Source of the DNA: Hippophae tibetana
Taxonomy: Eukaryota > Streptophyta > Magnoliopsida > Rosales > Elaeagnaceae
Reading direction: 5' to 3'
NCBI GenBank assembly: GCA_037013495.1
Contig: CM072801.1
Span: forward strand, 34,460,001 to 34,524,000
Length of the DNA stretch: 64,000 bases
Under the pieces are notes generated by a model, which did not search any database, had not been told where the DNA came from, and worked only from the letters and a program-made list of their open reading frames with translations. A program made the translations under genes and the position numbers. Every line of letters begins with the position of its first letter. Position 1 is the stretch's first letter. Shown here in pieces: positions 1-14,189 of this stretch.

Positions 1-2040
1 TCTCGCAAATTTTCGTTTTACTTATTTTCGATTTTAATCAATAGAGTTGTAAAGAAGATATTAAGGCGACCAAGGGTTCTTTATTTATGTGTTCAATAAA
101 TCTTTATTTTTCGAAAAAAATAGGAGAATAGAAAATGAAAGGGGCAACTATTGAAATTATCAAAAACAACAAAACATTTGACAAATGGAATTTTCAACTT
201 TATACGATAATTACTTTTGACTGAGGTATCGTAACAACAATTATAATATATCAAATCGAAGCACTTATAGATACACACAATCAGTTTTGGCCTCACTAAT
301 GAACCTGAATTATGTACCCAAATCCATCATTTACATCTCTTACCAAGGGTTTTAAGTTTTTCTCCCTAATTTGCGTTTTACTTATGTTCTATTTTATTGA
401 ATAGAGCTGTAAAGGAGATATTTAAGACGACCAAGGGTTCTTTATTTATGTGTTCAATAAATCTTTATTCTTTGAAAAAAAAGGAGAATAGAAAAAGAAA
501 GGTGCAACTGTTAAAATTTTCAAAAACAACAAAACATTTTGATAAATTGAACTTTTAACCTTATACTTCTATAAGTTTTGACTGGGGTATTCTAACGACA
601 ATTATAATATATCAAATCGAAGCTCTTATCTATTCACACAATTATTTCTAGCCTCACGTTGGAACCTGAATTATATACCCAAATTCCATCATTTACATCA
701 CTAACAAAGGATTTTAGGTTTTTCTCAAAAATTTCCTTTTTACTAAATTTCGATTTTATTCAATAGAGCTGTAAAGGAGATATTTATGCCGACCAAGGGT
801 TCTTTATTTATTTGTTCAATAAATCTGTATTCTTCGAAAAAAATTGGAGAATAGAAAACGAAGAGAGCAACTATTTAAGTTTTCAAAAAAAGAAAACATT
901 TGATAAATCAAACTTTCAACTTTATACGACCATAACGTTTGACTGGGGTATCGTAACCCCAATTATAATATATCACATTGAAGCTCTTATCATTTCACAC
1001 AATCAGTGTTGGCCTCACTAAGGAACCTGAGATATGTAACGAAATCCATCATTTACATCACTTACCAAGGGTTTTCGGTTTTTTTCGCAAATTTTCGTTT
1101 TACTTATTTTCGATTTTATTCAATAGAGTTGTAAAGGAGATATTTAAGGCGACCAATGGTTCTTTATTTATGTGTTCAATAAATATTTATTCTTTGAAAA
1201 AAATATGAGAATAGAAAAAGAAATGTACAACTGTTAAAATTTTCAAAAACAACAAAAAATTTGATAAATTGAACTTTTAAATTTATACGACTATAAGTTT
1301 TGACAGGGGTATTCCAACGACAATTATAATATATAAAATCGAAGCTCTTCTCTATTCACACAATTATTTCTAGCCTCACGTTGGAACCTGAATTATATAC
1401 CCAAATTCCATCATTTACATCACTAACGAAGGATTTTAAGTTTTTCTCGCAAATTTCCTTTTTACTAATTTTTGATTTTATTCAATAGAGCTGTAAAGGA
1501 GATATTTGTTCCGAACAAAGGTTCTTTATTTATGTGTTCAATAAATCTCTATTCTTCCAAAATAAACTAGGAGAATAGAAAACGAAAGGAGCAACTGTTG
1601 AAATTTAAAAAAAAACAAAACATTTGATAAATCGAACTTTCAACTTTATACGACCATAACTTTTGACTGTGTTATTGTAAAGACTATTTTAATGTAACAA
1701 ATTGAAGCCCTTATCGATTAACATGAATTATGTACCCAAATCCATCATTTACATCACTTTCCATCGGTTTTAGGTTTTTCTCGCAAATTTTCGTTTTACT
1801 TATTTTCGATTTTATACAATAGATCTGCAAAGGAGATATTTAAATAGAGAAATGGTTCTTTATTTATGTGTTCAATAAATCTTTATTCTTCGAAATAAAT
1901 AGGAGAATAGAAAAAGAAAGGGGCAACTGTTGAAATTTTCAAAAACAACAAAACATTTGACAAATCGAATTTTCAACTTTATACGATAATAACTTTTGAC
2001 TGAGGTATCGTAACGACAATTATAATATATCAAACCGAAG

Positions 2041-4960
2041 CACTTAACAATTCACAAAATTAGTTCTGGCCTCACTTTGGAACCTGAATTATAGAACCAA
2101 ATTCCATCATGTACATCACAAACCAAGGGTTTTATGTTTTTCTCGCAAATTTTCGTTTTACTTAGTTTCAATTTTATTCAATAGAGCTGTAAAGGGAATA
2201 TTTATGCCGGCCAAGGGTTCTTTATTTATATATTCAATAAAGCTGCATTCATCGTAAAACAAATAGGAGAATAGAAAATGAAAGGTGCAGCTATTGAAAT
2301 TTTTAGAAAAACAAAACATTTGATAAATCAAACTTTCAACTTTATACGACCATTACTTTTGACTGGGGTATCGTAACGACAATTATAATATATCACCTTA
2401 AAGCTCTTATCGATTCACACAATCAGTGTTGGCCTCACTAAGGAACCTGAGATATGTAACCAAATCCATCATTTACATCACTTTCCAAGGGTTTTAGATT
2501 TTTCTCGCAAATTTTTGTTTTACTTATTTTCGATTTTAATCAATAGAGTTGTAAAGGAGATATTAAGGCGACCAAGGGTTCTTTATTTATGTGTTCAATA
2601 AATCTTTATTTTTCGAAAAAAAAATACGAGAATAGAAAATGAAAGGGGAAACTGTTGAAATTTTCAAAAACAACAAAACATTTGACAAATCGAATTTTCA
2701 ACTTTATAGGATAATTACTTTTGACTGTGGTATCGTAACGACAATTATAATATATCAAATTGAAGCACTTAATAATTCACAAAATTAGTTCTGGCCTCAC
2801 TTTGGAACCTGAATTATATACCCAAATTCCATCATGTACATCACTAACCAAGGGTTTTAGGTTTTTCTCGCAAATTTTCGTTTTACTTAGTTTCAATTTT
2901 ATTCAATAGAGCTGTAAAGGGGATATTTATGCCGGCAAAGGGTTCTTTATTTATATGTTCAATAAAGCTGTATTCTTCGAAAAAAAATAGGAGAATAGAA
3001 AATGAAAGGTGGAGCTATTGAAATTTTCTAAAAAACAAAACATTTGATAAATCGAACTTTCAACTTTATACGACTATAACTTTTGACTATGGTATCGTAA
3101 CGACAATTATAATATATCAAATATAAGCTCTTATTGATACACACAATCAGTTTTGGCCTCACTAAGGAACCTGAGATATGTAACCAAATCCATCATTAAC
3201 ATCACTTACCAAGGGTTTTAGGTTTTCCTCGCAAATTTTCGTTTTACTTATTTTCGATTTTATTGGATAGAGCTGTAAAAGAGATATTTAAGGCGACCAA
3301 GGGTTCTTTATTTATGTGTTCAATATATCTTTATTTTTCGAAAAAAAATTAAGAGAATAGAAAATGAAAGGGGCAACTCTTGAAATTTTCAAAAACAACA
3401 AAACATTTGACAAATCGAATTTTCAACGTTATACGATAATAACTTTTGACTGAGGTATCGTAACGACAATTATAATATATCAAATCGAAGCACTTAATAA
3501 TTCACAAAATTAGTTCTCGCCTCACTTCGGAACCTGAATTATATACCCAAATTCCATCATGTACATCACTAACCAAGGGTTTTAGGTTTTTCTCACAAAT
3601 TTACGTTTTACTTAGTTTCAATTTTATTCAATAGAGCTGTAAAGGGGATATTTATGCCGGCCAAGGGTTCTTTATTTATATATTCAATAAAGCTGTATTC
3701 TTCAAAAAAAATAGGAGAATAGAAAATGAAAGGTGGAGCTATTGAAATTTTTTAAAAAACAAAACATTTGATAAATCGAACTTTCAACTTTATACGACTA
3801 TAACTTTTGACTATGGTATCGTAACGAAAATTATAATATATCAAATATAAGCCCTTATCGATACACACAATCAGTTTTGGCCTCACTAAGGAACCTAAGA
3901 TATGTAACCAAATCCATCATTTACATCACTTACGAAGGGTTTTAGGTTTTTCTCGCAAATTTTCGTTTTACTTATTTTCGATTTTATTGAATAGAGCTGT
4001 AAAAGAGATATTTAAGGCGACCAAGGGTTCTTTATTTATGTGTTCAATAAATCTTTATTTTTCGAAATAAAATAGGAGAAGAGAAAATGAAAGAGGCAAC
4101 TCTTGAAATTTTCAAAAACAACAAAACATTTTGCAAATCGAATTTTTAACTTTATACGATAATAACTTTTGACTGAGGTATCGTAATGACAATTATAATA
4201 TATCAAATCGAAGAACTTAATAATTCACAAAATTAGTTCTGGCCTCACTTCGGAACCTGAATTATATACCCAAATTCCATCATGTACATCACTAACTAAG
4301 GGTTTTAGGTTTTTCTCGCAAATTTTCGTTTTACTTAGTTTCAATTTTATTCATTAGAGCTGTAAAGGGGATATTTATGCCGGCCAAGGGTTCTTTATTT
4401 ATATGTTCAACAAATCTGTATTCTTCGAAAAAAAATAGGAGAATAGAAAATGAAAGGTGGAGGTATTGAAATTTTTTAAAAAACAAAACTTTTTATAAAT
4501 CGAACTTTCAACTTTATACGACTATAACTTTGTACTATGGTATCGTAACGACAATTATAATATATCAAATATAAGCTCTTATCGATACACACAATCTGTT
4601 TTGGCCTCATTTACGAACCTAAAATATGTAACCAAATCCATCATTTACATCACTTACCAAGGGTTTTAGGTTTTTCTCGCAAATTTTCGTTTTACTTATT
4701 TTCGATTTTATTGAATAAAGCTGTAAAGGAGATATTTAAGGCGACCAAGGGTTCTTTATTTATGTGTTCCATAAATCATTATTTTTCGAAAAAAAATTAG
4801 GAGAATAGAAAATGAAATGGGCAACTGTTGAAATTTTCAAAAACAACAAAATATTTGACAAATCGAATTTTTAACTTTATACGATAATAACTTTTGACTG
4901 AGGTATCGTAACGACAATTATAATATATCAAATCGAAGAATTTACTAATTCACAAAATTA
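2041..4960 (+). repeat. Dimeric higher-order repeat, x-y register (~724 bp)
   Basis: Two monomer subfamilies alternate. Type y reads CACTTTGG or CACTTCGG before AACCTGAATTATATACCC, has CATCATGTACATCAC, and ends with ATGCCGGCCAAGGG and a CAATAAAGCTGTATTC tail. Type x reads CTAAGGAACCTGAGATATG, then AACCAAATCCATC, and ends AAGGCGACCAAGGG. Landmarks two monomers apart are 723-725 bp apart (2215, 2940, 3665, 4388 and 2576, 3301, 4025, 4749). This is about four dimer units. The same x-y pair returns near 6.6-7.3 kb and 9.1-9.84 kb, but there it is followed by other subfamilies. Confidence 0.8.
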
Positions 4961-7900
4961 GTTCTGGCCTCACTAACGAACCTGAATTATGTACCCAAAT
5001 GCATCATTTACATCTCTTAGCAAGGGTTTTAGGTTTTTCTCACAAATTTCCGTTTTACTTATTTTCGATTTTAATCAATAGAGTTGTAAAGGAGATATTT
5101 AAGTTGACAAAGGGTTCTTTATTTATGTGTTCAATAAATCTTTATTCTTAGAATAAAATATGACAATAGAAAAAGAAAGAGGAACTGTTAAAATTTTCAA
5201 AAATAACAAAACATTTTACAAATCGAATTTTCAAATTTATACGACTATAACTTTTGACTGGGTATCGTACCGACAATTATAATATATCAAATTTAGGCTC
5301 TGAACGATTCACACAATTTTTTCTGGCCTCACTATGGAACCAGAATTATATACCCAAATTCCATCATTTATATCACTAACCAAGGGTCTTTGGTTTTTCT
5401 TGCAAATTTCTGTTTTACTTAGTTTCGATTTTCTTCAATAGAGCTATAAAGTAGATATTTAATGCGACCAAGGTTTCTTTATTTATGTGATCAATAAATC
5501 TTTATTCTTCAAAAAAAAATAGGAGAATAGAAAAAGAAAGGGGCAACTAGTTATATTTTCAAAAACAACAAAAAATTTGATAAATTGAACTTTTAAATTT
5601 ATACGACTATAACTATTGAGTGGGGTATTCTAACGATAATTATAATATATCAAATCGAAGCTCTTATCTATTCACACAATTATTTCTAGCCTCACATTGG
5701 AACCTGAATTATATACCCAATTTCCATCATTTACATCACTAACGAAGGGTTTTAGGTGTTTCTCGCGAATTTGCGTTTTACAAATTTTCGGTTTTATTCA
5801 ATAGAGCTGTAAAGGAGGTATTTGTTCCGATCAAGGGTTCTTTATTTATGTGTTCAATAAATCTCTATTCTTTGAAAAGAAACTAGGAGAATAGAAAAAG
5901 AAAGGAGCAACTGTTGAAATTTTCAAAAAAAAACAAAATATTTGATAAATTGGACTTTCAACTTTATACGACCATAACTTTTGACTGTGGTATCGTAAAC
6001 ACTATTATAATATATCAAATTGAAGCCCTTATCGATTAAAACAATCCGTGCTGATCTCACTAAGGATTCTGAATTATGTACCCAAATCCGTCATTTACAT
6101 CACTTACCAAGGGTTTTAGGTTTTTCTCGAAATTTCTATTTTAATAACTTTCGATTTTATTCAATAGAGCTATAAAGGAGATATTTATGCCGACCAAGGG
6201 TTCTTTATTTATATGTTCAATAAATCTGTATTCTTTGAAAAAAATAGGAGCATAGAAAACGAAAGGAGATATTATTGAAATTTTCAAAAAAAACAAAACA
6301 TTTGATAAATCAAACATTCAACTTTATACCACCATAACTTTTGACTAGGGTATCATAACCCCAATTATAATATATCACATTGAAGCTTTTATCGATTCAC
6401 ACAATCAGTATTAGCCTCACTAAGGAACCTGAGATATGTTATTGAAATTTTCAAAAAAAACAAAACATTTGATAAATCAAACATTCATCTTTATACCACC
6501 ATAACTTTTGACTAGGGTATCATAACCCCAATTATAATATATCACATTGAAGCTTTTATCGATTCACACAATCAGTGTTGGCCTCACTAAGGAACCTGAG
6601 ATATGTAACCAAATCCATCATTTACATCACTTACCAAGGGTTTTTGGTTTTTCTAGCAAATTTTCGTTTTACTTATTTTCGATTTTATTCAATAGAGTTG
6701 TAAAGGAGATATTTAAGGCGACCAAGGGTTCTTTATTTATGTGTTCAATAAATCTTTATTTTTCGAAAAAAAAAGGAGAATAGAAAATGAAAGGGGCAAC
6801 TTTCGAAATTTTCAAAAACAACAAAACATTTGACAAATCGAATTTTCAACTTTATACGATAATAAATTTTGACTGAGGTATCGTAACGACAATTATAATA
6901 TATCAAATCGAAGCACTTAATAATTCACAAAATTATTCTGGCCTCACTTCGGAACCTAAATTATATACCCAAATTCCATCTTGTACACTACGAACCAAGG
7001 GTTTTAGGTTTTTCTCGCAAATTTTCGTTTTACTTAGTTTCAATTTTATTCAATAGAGCTATAAAGAGGATATTTATACGGGCCTAGGGATCTTTATTTA
7101 TATGTTCAATAAAGCTGTATTCTTTGAAAAAAAATAGGAGAATAGAAAATGAAAGATGGAGGGAGCTATTGAAATGTTTTAAAAAACAAAACATTTGATA
7201 AATCGAACTTTCAACTTTATACGACTATAACTTTCGACTATGGTATCGTACCGACAATTATAATATATCAAATATAAGCTCTTATCGATACACACAATCA
7301 TTTTTGGCATCACTAACGAACCTGAATTATGTACCCAAATGCATCATTTACATCTCTTACCAAGGGTTCTAGGTTTTTCTCGCAAATTTCTGTTTTACTT
7401 ATTTTCAATTTTATTCAATAGCGCTGTAAAGGAGATATTTATGTTGACCAAGGGTTCTTTATTTATGTGTTTAATAAATCTCTATTCTTTGAAAAAAATA
7501 TGAGAATAGAAAAAAAGGGGAACTGTTAAAATTTTCAAAAATAACAAAACATTTCACAAATCGAACTTTCATATTTATACGACTACAACTTGGGACTGGG
7601 GTATAGTACCAAAAATTATAATATATTAAATCAAAGCTCTTAACGATTCACACAATCTATTCTGGCGTAACTATAGAACTTGATTTATATACCGAAATTC
7701 CATCATTTACTTCACTAACCAAGGGGCTTAGGTTTTTCTCGCAAATTTCTGTTTTACGTAGTTTCGATTTTATTCAATAGAGCTGTAAAGTAGATATTTA
7801 AGGCGACCAAGGGTTCTTTATTTATGTGATCAATAAATCTTTATTCTTTAAAAAAAGAATTGGAGAATAAAAAAAGAAAGGGGCAACTAGTTAAATTTTC

Positions 7901-10200
7901 AAAAACAAATTTTTTTTTGATAAATTGAACTTTTAACTTTATACGACTATAACTTTTGAGTGGGGTATTGTAACCACAATTATAATTTATCAAATCGAAG
8001 CTCCTATCTATTCACACAATTATTTCCAGCCTCACGTTGGAACCTCAATTATATACGCAATTTCCATCATTTACATAACTAACGAAGGGTTTTTGGTTTT
8101 TCTCACAAAATTTCCGTTTTAAAATTTTCGGTTTTATTCAATAGAGCTGTAAAGGAGATAATTGTTCCGATAAAGGGTTCTTTATTTATGTGTTCAATAA
8201 ATCTCTATTCTTTGAAAAGAAACTAGGAGAATAGAAAAAGAAAGGAGCAACTCTTGAAATTTTCAAAAGAAACAAAATATTTGATAAATCGGACATTCAA
8301 CTTTATACGACCATAACTTTTGACTGTGCTATCGTAAACACTATTATAATATATCAAATTGAAGCCCTTATCGATTAAAACTATCAGTGCTGGCCTCACT
8401 AAGGAACCTGAATTATGTACCCAAATCCGTCATTTACATCACTAACGAAGGGTTTTAGGTTTTTCTCACAAATTTCTGTTTTACTAACTTTCGATTTTAT
8501 TCAATAGAGCTGTAAAGGAGATATTTATTCCAACCAAGGGTTCTTTATTTATGTGTTCAATAAATCTGTATTCTTCGAAAAAAATAGGAGCATAGAAAAC
8601 GAAAGGAGCTACTATTGAAATCTTCGAAAAAACAAAACATTTGATAAATCAAACTTTCAACTTTATACGACCATTACTTTTGACTTGGGTATCGTAACGC
8701 CAATTATAATATATCACATTGAAGCTTTTATCGATTCACACAATCAGTGTTGGCCTCACTAAGGACCCTGAGATATGTAACCAAATCCATCATTTACATC
8801 ACTTACCATGGGTTTTTGGTTTTGCTAGCAAATTTTCATTTTACATATTTTCAATTTTATTCAATACAGCTGTAAAGGAGATATTTAAGGCGACCAAGGG
8901 TTCTTTATTTATGTGTTCAATAAATCTTTATTTTTCGAAAAAGAAATAGGAGAATAGAAAATGAAAGGGGTAACTATTGAAATTTACAAATAAACAAAAC
9001 ATATAATAAATCAAACTTTCAACTTTATACGACCATTACCTTTGACTGGGGTATCGTAACGCCAATTATAATATATCACATTGAAGCTCTTATAGATTCA
9101 CACAATCAGTGTTGGCCTCCCTAAGGAACCTGAGAAATGAAACCAAATCCATTATTTACATCACTTACCAAGGGTTTTTGGTTTTTCTAGCAAATTTTCG
9201 TTTTACTTATTTTCGATTTTATTCAATAGAGCTGTAAAAGAGATATTTAAGGCGACCAAGGGTTCTTTATTTATGTGTTCAATAAATCTTTATTTTTCGA
9301 AAAAAATAGGAGAATAGAAAATGAAAGGGGCAACTGTTGAAATTTTAAAAAACAACAAAACATTTGACAAATCGATTTTTCAACTTTATACGATAATAAA
9401 TTTTGACTGAGGTATCGTAACGAAAATTATAATATATGAAATCGAAGCAGTTAATAATTCACAAAATTAGTTCTGGCCTCACTTCGGAACCTGAATTATA
9501 TACCCAAATTCCATCATGTACATCACTAACCAAGGGTTTTAGGTTTTTTTTGCAAATTTTCGTTTTATTTAGTTTCAATTTTATTCAATAGAGCTATAAA
9601 GGGGATATTTATGCCGGCCTAGAGATCTTTATTTATATGTTCAATAAAGTTGTATTCTTCGAAAAAAAATAGGAGAATAGAAAATGAAAGGTGGAGCTAT
9701 TGAAATATTTTTAAAAACAAAATATTTGATAAATCGAACTTTCAACTTTATACGACTATAACTTTTGACTATGGTATCGCAACGGCAATTATAATATATC
9801 AAAAATAAGCTGTTATCGATACACACAATCAGTTTTGGCCTCACTAACGAACCTGAAGTATGTACCGAAATGCATCATTTACATCTCTTACCAAGAGTTT
9901 TAGGTTTTTCTCACAAATTTGTCTTTTACTTATTTTTGATTTTATTCAATTGAGTTGTAAAGGATATATTCATGTCGACCAAGGGTTCTTTATTTATGTG
10001 TTCAATAAATCTCTATTCTTCGAAAAAAAATATGAGAATAGAAAAAGAAAGGGGAACTGTTAAAATGTTCAAAAAAACAAAACATTTGATAAATCGAACT
10101 TTCAACTTTATACGACATTAACTTTTTACTATGGTATCATAAAGACTATTATAATATATCAAATTGAAGCCCTTATAGATTAACACAATCAGTGTTGGCC
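4960..10200 (+). repeat. Mixed higher-order region, x-y-p-a-b-c monomers
   Basis: Monomer heads, read in order, change subfamily. Type p (CTAACGAACCTGAATTATG, then GCATCATTTACATCTC) is near 4970, 7310 and 9845. Type a (CTATGGAACC or CTATAGAAC) is near 5340 and 7670. Type b (CATTGGAACC or CGTTGGAACC) is near 5690 and 8030. Type c (AAATCCGTCATTTACATC) is near 6080, 8430 and 10220. Types x and y are near 6600, 6950, 8758, 9120 and 9480. The order p-a-b-c-x-(x)-y is kept once each at 4.97-6.95 kb and 7.31-9.48 kb, suggesting an old six- to seven-monomer unit that has since drifted and been rearranged. The boundaries are approximate and were read by eye. Confidence 0.6.
6273..6606 (+). repeat. 167-bp direct duplication inside a monomer
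   Basis: The segment starting TATTGAAATTTTCAAAA at 6273 and ending CTGAGATATGT at 6439 is repeated immediately at 6440-6606 with only a few base differences. It stretches the local landmark spacing from about 361 to 528 bp (6198 to 6726). GAGATAT lies just before the first copy (6266-6272) and again near its end (6431-6437), so short microhomology could have mediated the duplication. The result is roughly a half-monomer, and all later monomers are shifted by that amount. Confidence 0.9.
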
Positions 10201-13200
10201 TTACTAAGGAACCTGAATTATGTACCCAAGTCCGTCATTTACATCACTTACCAAGGGTTTTAGTTTTTATTCGCAAATTTCTATTTTACTAACTTTCGAA
10301 TTAATTCAATAGAGCTGTAAAGGAGATATTTATGCCGACAAAGGGCTCTTTATTTATGTGTTCAATAAATCTATATTCTTCGAAAAAAATATGAGAATAG
10401 AAAAAAAAAAGGAACTATTAAAATTTTCAAAAATAACAAAACATTTGACAAATCGAACTTTCAAATTTATACGGCTATAACTTTTGACTGGGTATCGTAC
10501 CGACAATTATAATATATAAATTAAAAGCTCTTAACGATTCACAAAATTTGTTCTGGCCTCACTATAGAACCTGAATTATATACCCAAATTCTGTCATTTA
10601 CATCACTAACCAAGGGTCTTAGGTTTTTCACGCAAATTTCTGTTTTACTTAGTTTCAATTTTATTCAATAGAGTTGTAAAGTAGATATTTAAGCCGACCA
10701 AGGGTTCTTTATTTATTTGACCAATAAATCTTTATTCTTCAAAAAAAAAATTGGAGAACAGAAAAAGAAATGGGCAACTAGTTAAATTTTCAAAAACAAC
10801 AAAAAATTTGATAAATTGAACTTTTAACTTTATACGACTATAACTTTTGAGTGGGGTATTGTAACGACAATTATAATATATCAAATAAAAGCTCTTATCT
10901 ATTCACACAATTATTTCTAGCCACACGTTGGAACCTCAATTATATACCCAAATTCCATCATTTACATCACTAACGAAGGGTTTTACGTTTTTCTCGCAAA
11001 TTTCCGTTTTCAAATTTTCAGTTTTATTCACTAGAGCTGTAAAGGAGATATTTGTTCCGATCAAGGGTTCTTTATTTATGTGTTCAATAAATCTCTATTC
11101 TTTGAAAAGAAACTAGGAGAATAGAAAAAGAAAGGAACAACTGTTGAAATTTTTAAAAAAAACAAAATATTTGATAAATCGGACTTTCAACTTTATACGA
11201 CCATAACTTTTGACTGTGGTATCGTAAAGACTATTATAATATATGAAATTGAAGCCCTTATCGACTAACACAATCAATGCTGGCCTCACTAAGGAACCTG
11301 AATTATGTACCCAAATCCGTCATTTACATCACTTACCAAGGGTTTTAGGTTTTTCCCGTAAATTTATATTTTTCTAACTTTCGATTTTATTCAATATAGC
11401 TGTAAGGAGATATTTGTGCCGACCAAGGGTTCTTTATTAATATGTTCAATAAATCTTTATTCTTCGAAAAAAATAGGAGCTTAGAAAAAAAAAGAACTAC
11501 TATTGAAATTTTCAAAAAAACAAAACATTTGATAAATCGAACTTTCAAATTTATACTACTATAAATTTTGACTAGGGTATCGTACCGAAAATTATAATAT
11601 ATTAATTCAAAGCTTTTAAAGATTCACACAATTTGTTCTGGCCTCACTATAGAACCTGAATAATATACCCAAATTCTATCATTTACATCACTAACCAAGG
11701 GTCTTAGGTTTTTCTCGCAAATTTCTGTTTTACTTAGTTTCGATTTTATTTAATAGAGGTGTAAAGTAGATATTTAAGGCGACCAAGGGTTCTTTATTTA
11801 TGTGATCAATAAATCTTTATTGTTCAAAAAAAATAGGAGAATAGAAAAAGAAAAGGGCAACTAGTCAAATTTTCAAAAACAACAAAAACTTTTATAAATT
11901 GAACTTTTAACTTTATACGACTATAACTTTTGAGTGGGGTATTGTAATGACAATTATAATATATCAAATCAAAGCTCTTATCTATTCACACAATTATTTC
12001 TAGCCTCACCTTGGAACCTGAATTATATACCCAAATTCCATCATTTACATAACTAACGAAGGGTTTTAGGTTTTTCTAGCAAATTTCCGTTTTACAAATT
12101 TTCGGTTTTATTCACTAGAGCTGTAAAGGAGATATTTATTCCGATCAAGGGTTCTTTATTTATGTGTTCAATAAATCTCTATTCTTTGAAAAGAAACTAG
12201 GAGAATAGAAAAAGAAAGGAGCAACTGTTGAAATTTAAAAAAAAACAAAATATTTTATAAATCGGACTTTCAACTTTATACGACCATAACTTTTGACTGT
12301 GGTATCGTAAAGACTATTATAATATATGAAATTGAAGCCCTTATCGACTAACACAATCAGTGCTGGCCTCACTAAGGAACCTGAATTATGTACCCAAATC
12401 CGTCATTTACATCACTTACCAAGGGTTTTAGGTTTTTCCCGTAAATTTATATTTTTCTAACTTTCGATTTTATTCAATATAGCTGTAAGGAGATATTTGT
12501 GCCGACCAAGGGTTCTTTATTAATATGTTCAATAAATCTTTATTCTTCGAAAAAAATAGGAGCTTAGAAAAAAAAGAACTACTATTGAAATTTTCAAAAA
12601 AACAAAACATTTGATAAATCGAACTTTCAAATTTATACTATTATAAATTTTGACTAGGGTATCGTACCGAAAATTATAATATATTAATTCAAAGCTTTTA
12701 AAGATTCACACAATTTGTTCTGGCCTCACTATAGAACCTGAATAATATACCCAAATTCTATCATTTACATCACTAACCAAGGGTCTTAGGTTTTTCTCGC
12801 AAATTTCTGTTTTACTTAGTTTCGATTTTATTCAATAGAGGTGTAAAGTAGATATTTAAGGCGACCAAGGGTTCTTTATTTATGTGATCAATAAATCTTT
12901 ATTGTTCAAAAAAAATAGGAGAATAGAAAAAGAAAGGGGCAACTAGTCAAATTTTCAAAAACAACAAAAACTTTTATAAATTGAACTTTTAACTTTATAC
13001 GACTATAACTTTTGAGTGGGGTATTTTAACGACAATTATAATATATCAAATCAAAGCTCTTATCTATTCACACAATTATTTCTAGCCTCACGTTGGAACC
13101 TGAATTATATACCCAAATTCCATCATTTACATAACTAACGAAGGGTTTTAGGTTTTTCTAGCAAATTTCCGTTTTACAAATTTTCGGTTTTATTCACTAG

Positions 13201-13745
13201 AGCTGTAAAGGAGATATTTGTTCCGATCAAGGGTTCTTTATTTATGTGTTCAATAAATCTCTATTCTTTGAAAAGAAACTAGGAGAATAGAAAAAGAAAG
13301 TAGCAACTGTTGAAATTTTCAAAAAAACAAAACATTTGATAAATCGAAATCTCAACTTTATACGACCTTAACTTTTGACTGTGGTATCGTAAAGACTATT
13401 ATAATATATCAAATTGAAGCCCTTATTGATTAACACAATCAGTGTTGGCCTCACTAAGGAACCTGAATTATGTACCCAAATCTGTCATTTACATCATTTA
13501 CCAAGGGTTTTAGGTTTTATTAGCAAATTTCTATTTTACTAACTTTCGATTTAATTCAATAGAGCTGTAAAGGAGGTATTTATGCCGACCAAGGGTTCTT
13601 TATTTATGTGTTCAATAAATCTCTATTCTTCGAAAAAAATATGAGAATAGAAAAAAAAGGGAACTATTAAAATTTTCAAAAATAACAAAACATTTGACAA
13701 ATCGAACTTTCAAATTTATACGACTATAACTTTTGACTGGGTATC
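10200..13745 (+). repeat. Start of the a-b-c trimeric higher-order repeat
   Basis: From about 10.2 kb the heads run c, a, b, c, a, b, c, a, b, c without x, y or p. The trimer period is about 1,083-1,086 bp. Units at about 11065-12148 and 12149-13230 share rare variants, including TTTTTCCCGTAAATTTATA, CAATATAGCTGTAAGGAG and ATTTGTGCCG, so they are a recent tandem duplication of one trimer. The retroelement sits in the next a-type monomer, and the trimer register continues on its far side. Confidence 0.75.
13741..13745 (+). repeat. Target-site duplication, left copy
   Basis: GTATC, the last satellite bases before the element. It belongs to the monomer block GACTGGGTATCGTACCG, which is found intact in neighbouring monomers. 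Confidence 0.93.
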
Positions 13746-14185
13746 TGATGAGTGCTCAAAAAGCACTAAAATAACCATGATTTTATGCACATTAATTGAT
13801 TAAAAATACATATATTTATATGTTTTATCATATATTTATATAAATTTGTCTTTTTCGGAATCACGGGTATTTTTATTGTTTTTCAGGTATTTTGGCTTAA
13901 AAACGCAATTTAAAGACTCAAACAGGAATACTTGAAGCAATACATCACAAATATATTAAAAATAAGTGGGAAAAGGTCAACAAACATGGAAAAATTGGAC
14001 AAAATGGGTCAAAAAGGTCAAAAATGTCAAAAAGACGAAAATCGCGCCGCCGCGCCCCAGCGCCCAGCACCGCCCCAAGCAGCAGCGCGCGGCACTGTTC
14101 ATCCGCACGTACTGTTCATCCACGCGTACTTTTCATCCGCGCGTACTTTTCATCCGCGGTACTGTGTAGACTCGGCACTGTTCAT
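13746..14185 (+). mobile_element. Left LTR-derived sequence of the Athila-type element
   Basis: Starts TGATGAGTGCTCAAAAAGCA and matches the beginning of the right LTR base for base over long runs, through a GC-rich block (about 14041-14092) and a short tandem repeat with ACTGTTCAT cores (about 14093-14185). The repeat has fewer units than in the right LTR, about five or six against nine. The terminal TG and the adjoining target duplication mark the true left end of the insertion. Open frames of 67-87 codons across this GC-rich stretch are not genes. Confidence 0.9.
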
Positions 14186-14189
14186 TGTG

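Larger units (their letters stand above)
1..13745 (+). repeat. Satellite DNA array, left part (~361-bp monomer)
   Basis: Head-to-tail satellite of about 38 monomers. A landmark, the GGG of the block ACCAAGGGTTC, recurs at 74, 435, 797, then 2215, 2576, 2940, 3301, 3665, 4025, 4388, 4749 and so on to 13593, giving a period of 360-363 bp. Each monomer carries the same blocks in order: GGAACCTGAATTAT, CATTTACATCAC, a first ACCAAGGGTT, TTTTATTCAATAGAGCTG, a second ACCAAGGGTTC about 88 bp after the first, TTCAATAAATCT, an A-rich GGAGAATAGAAAA block, CAAAACATTTGATAAATC, TTTATACGACTATAA and AATTATAATATATC. Monomers here are visibly more divergent than in the right part and fall into at least six subfamilies. 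One monomer (landmarks 1518 to 1853) is only about 335 bp. No gene lies in this stretch. The family is not one I recognise; it is plain satellite, not a transposon. Confidence 0.97.
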
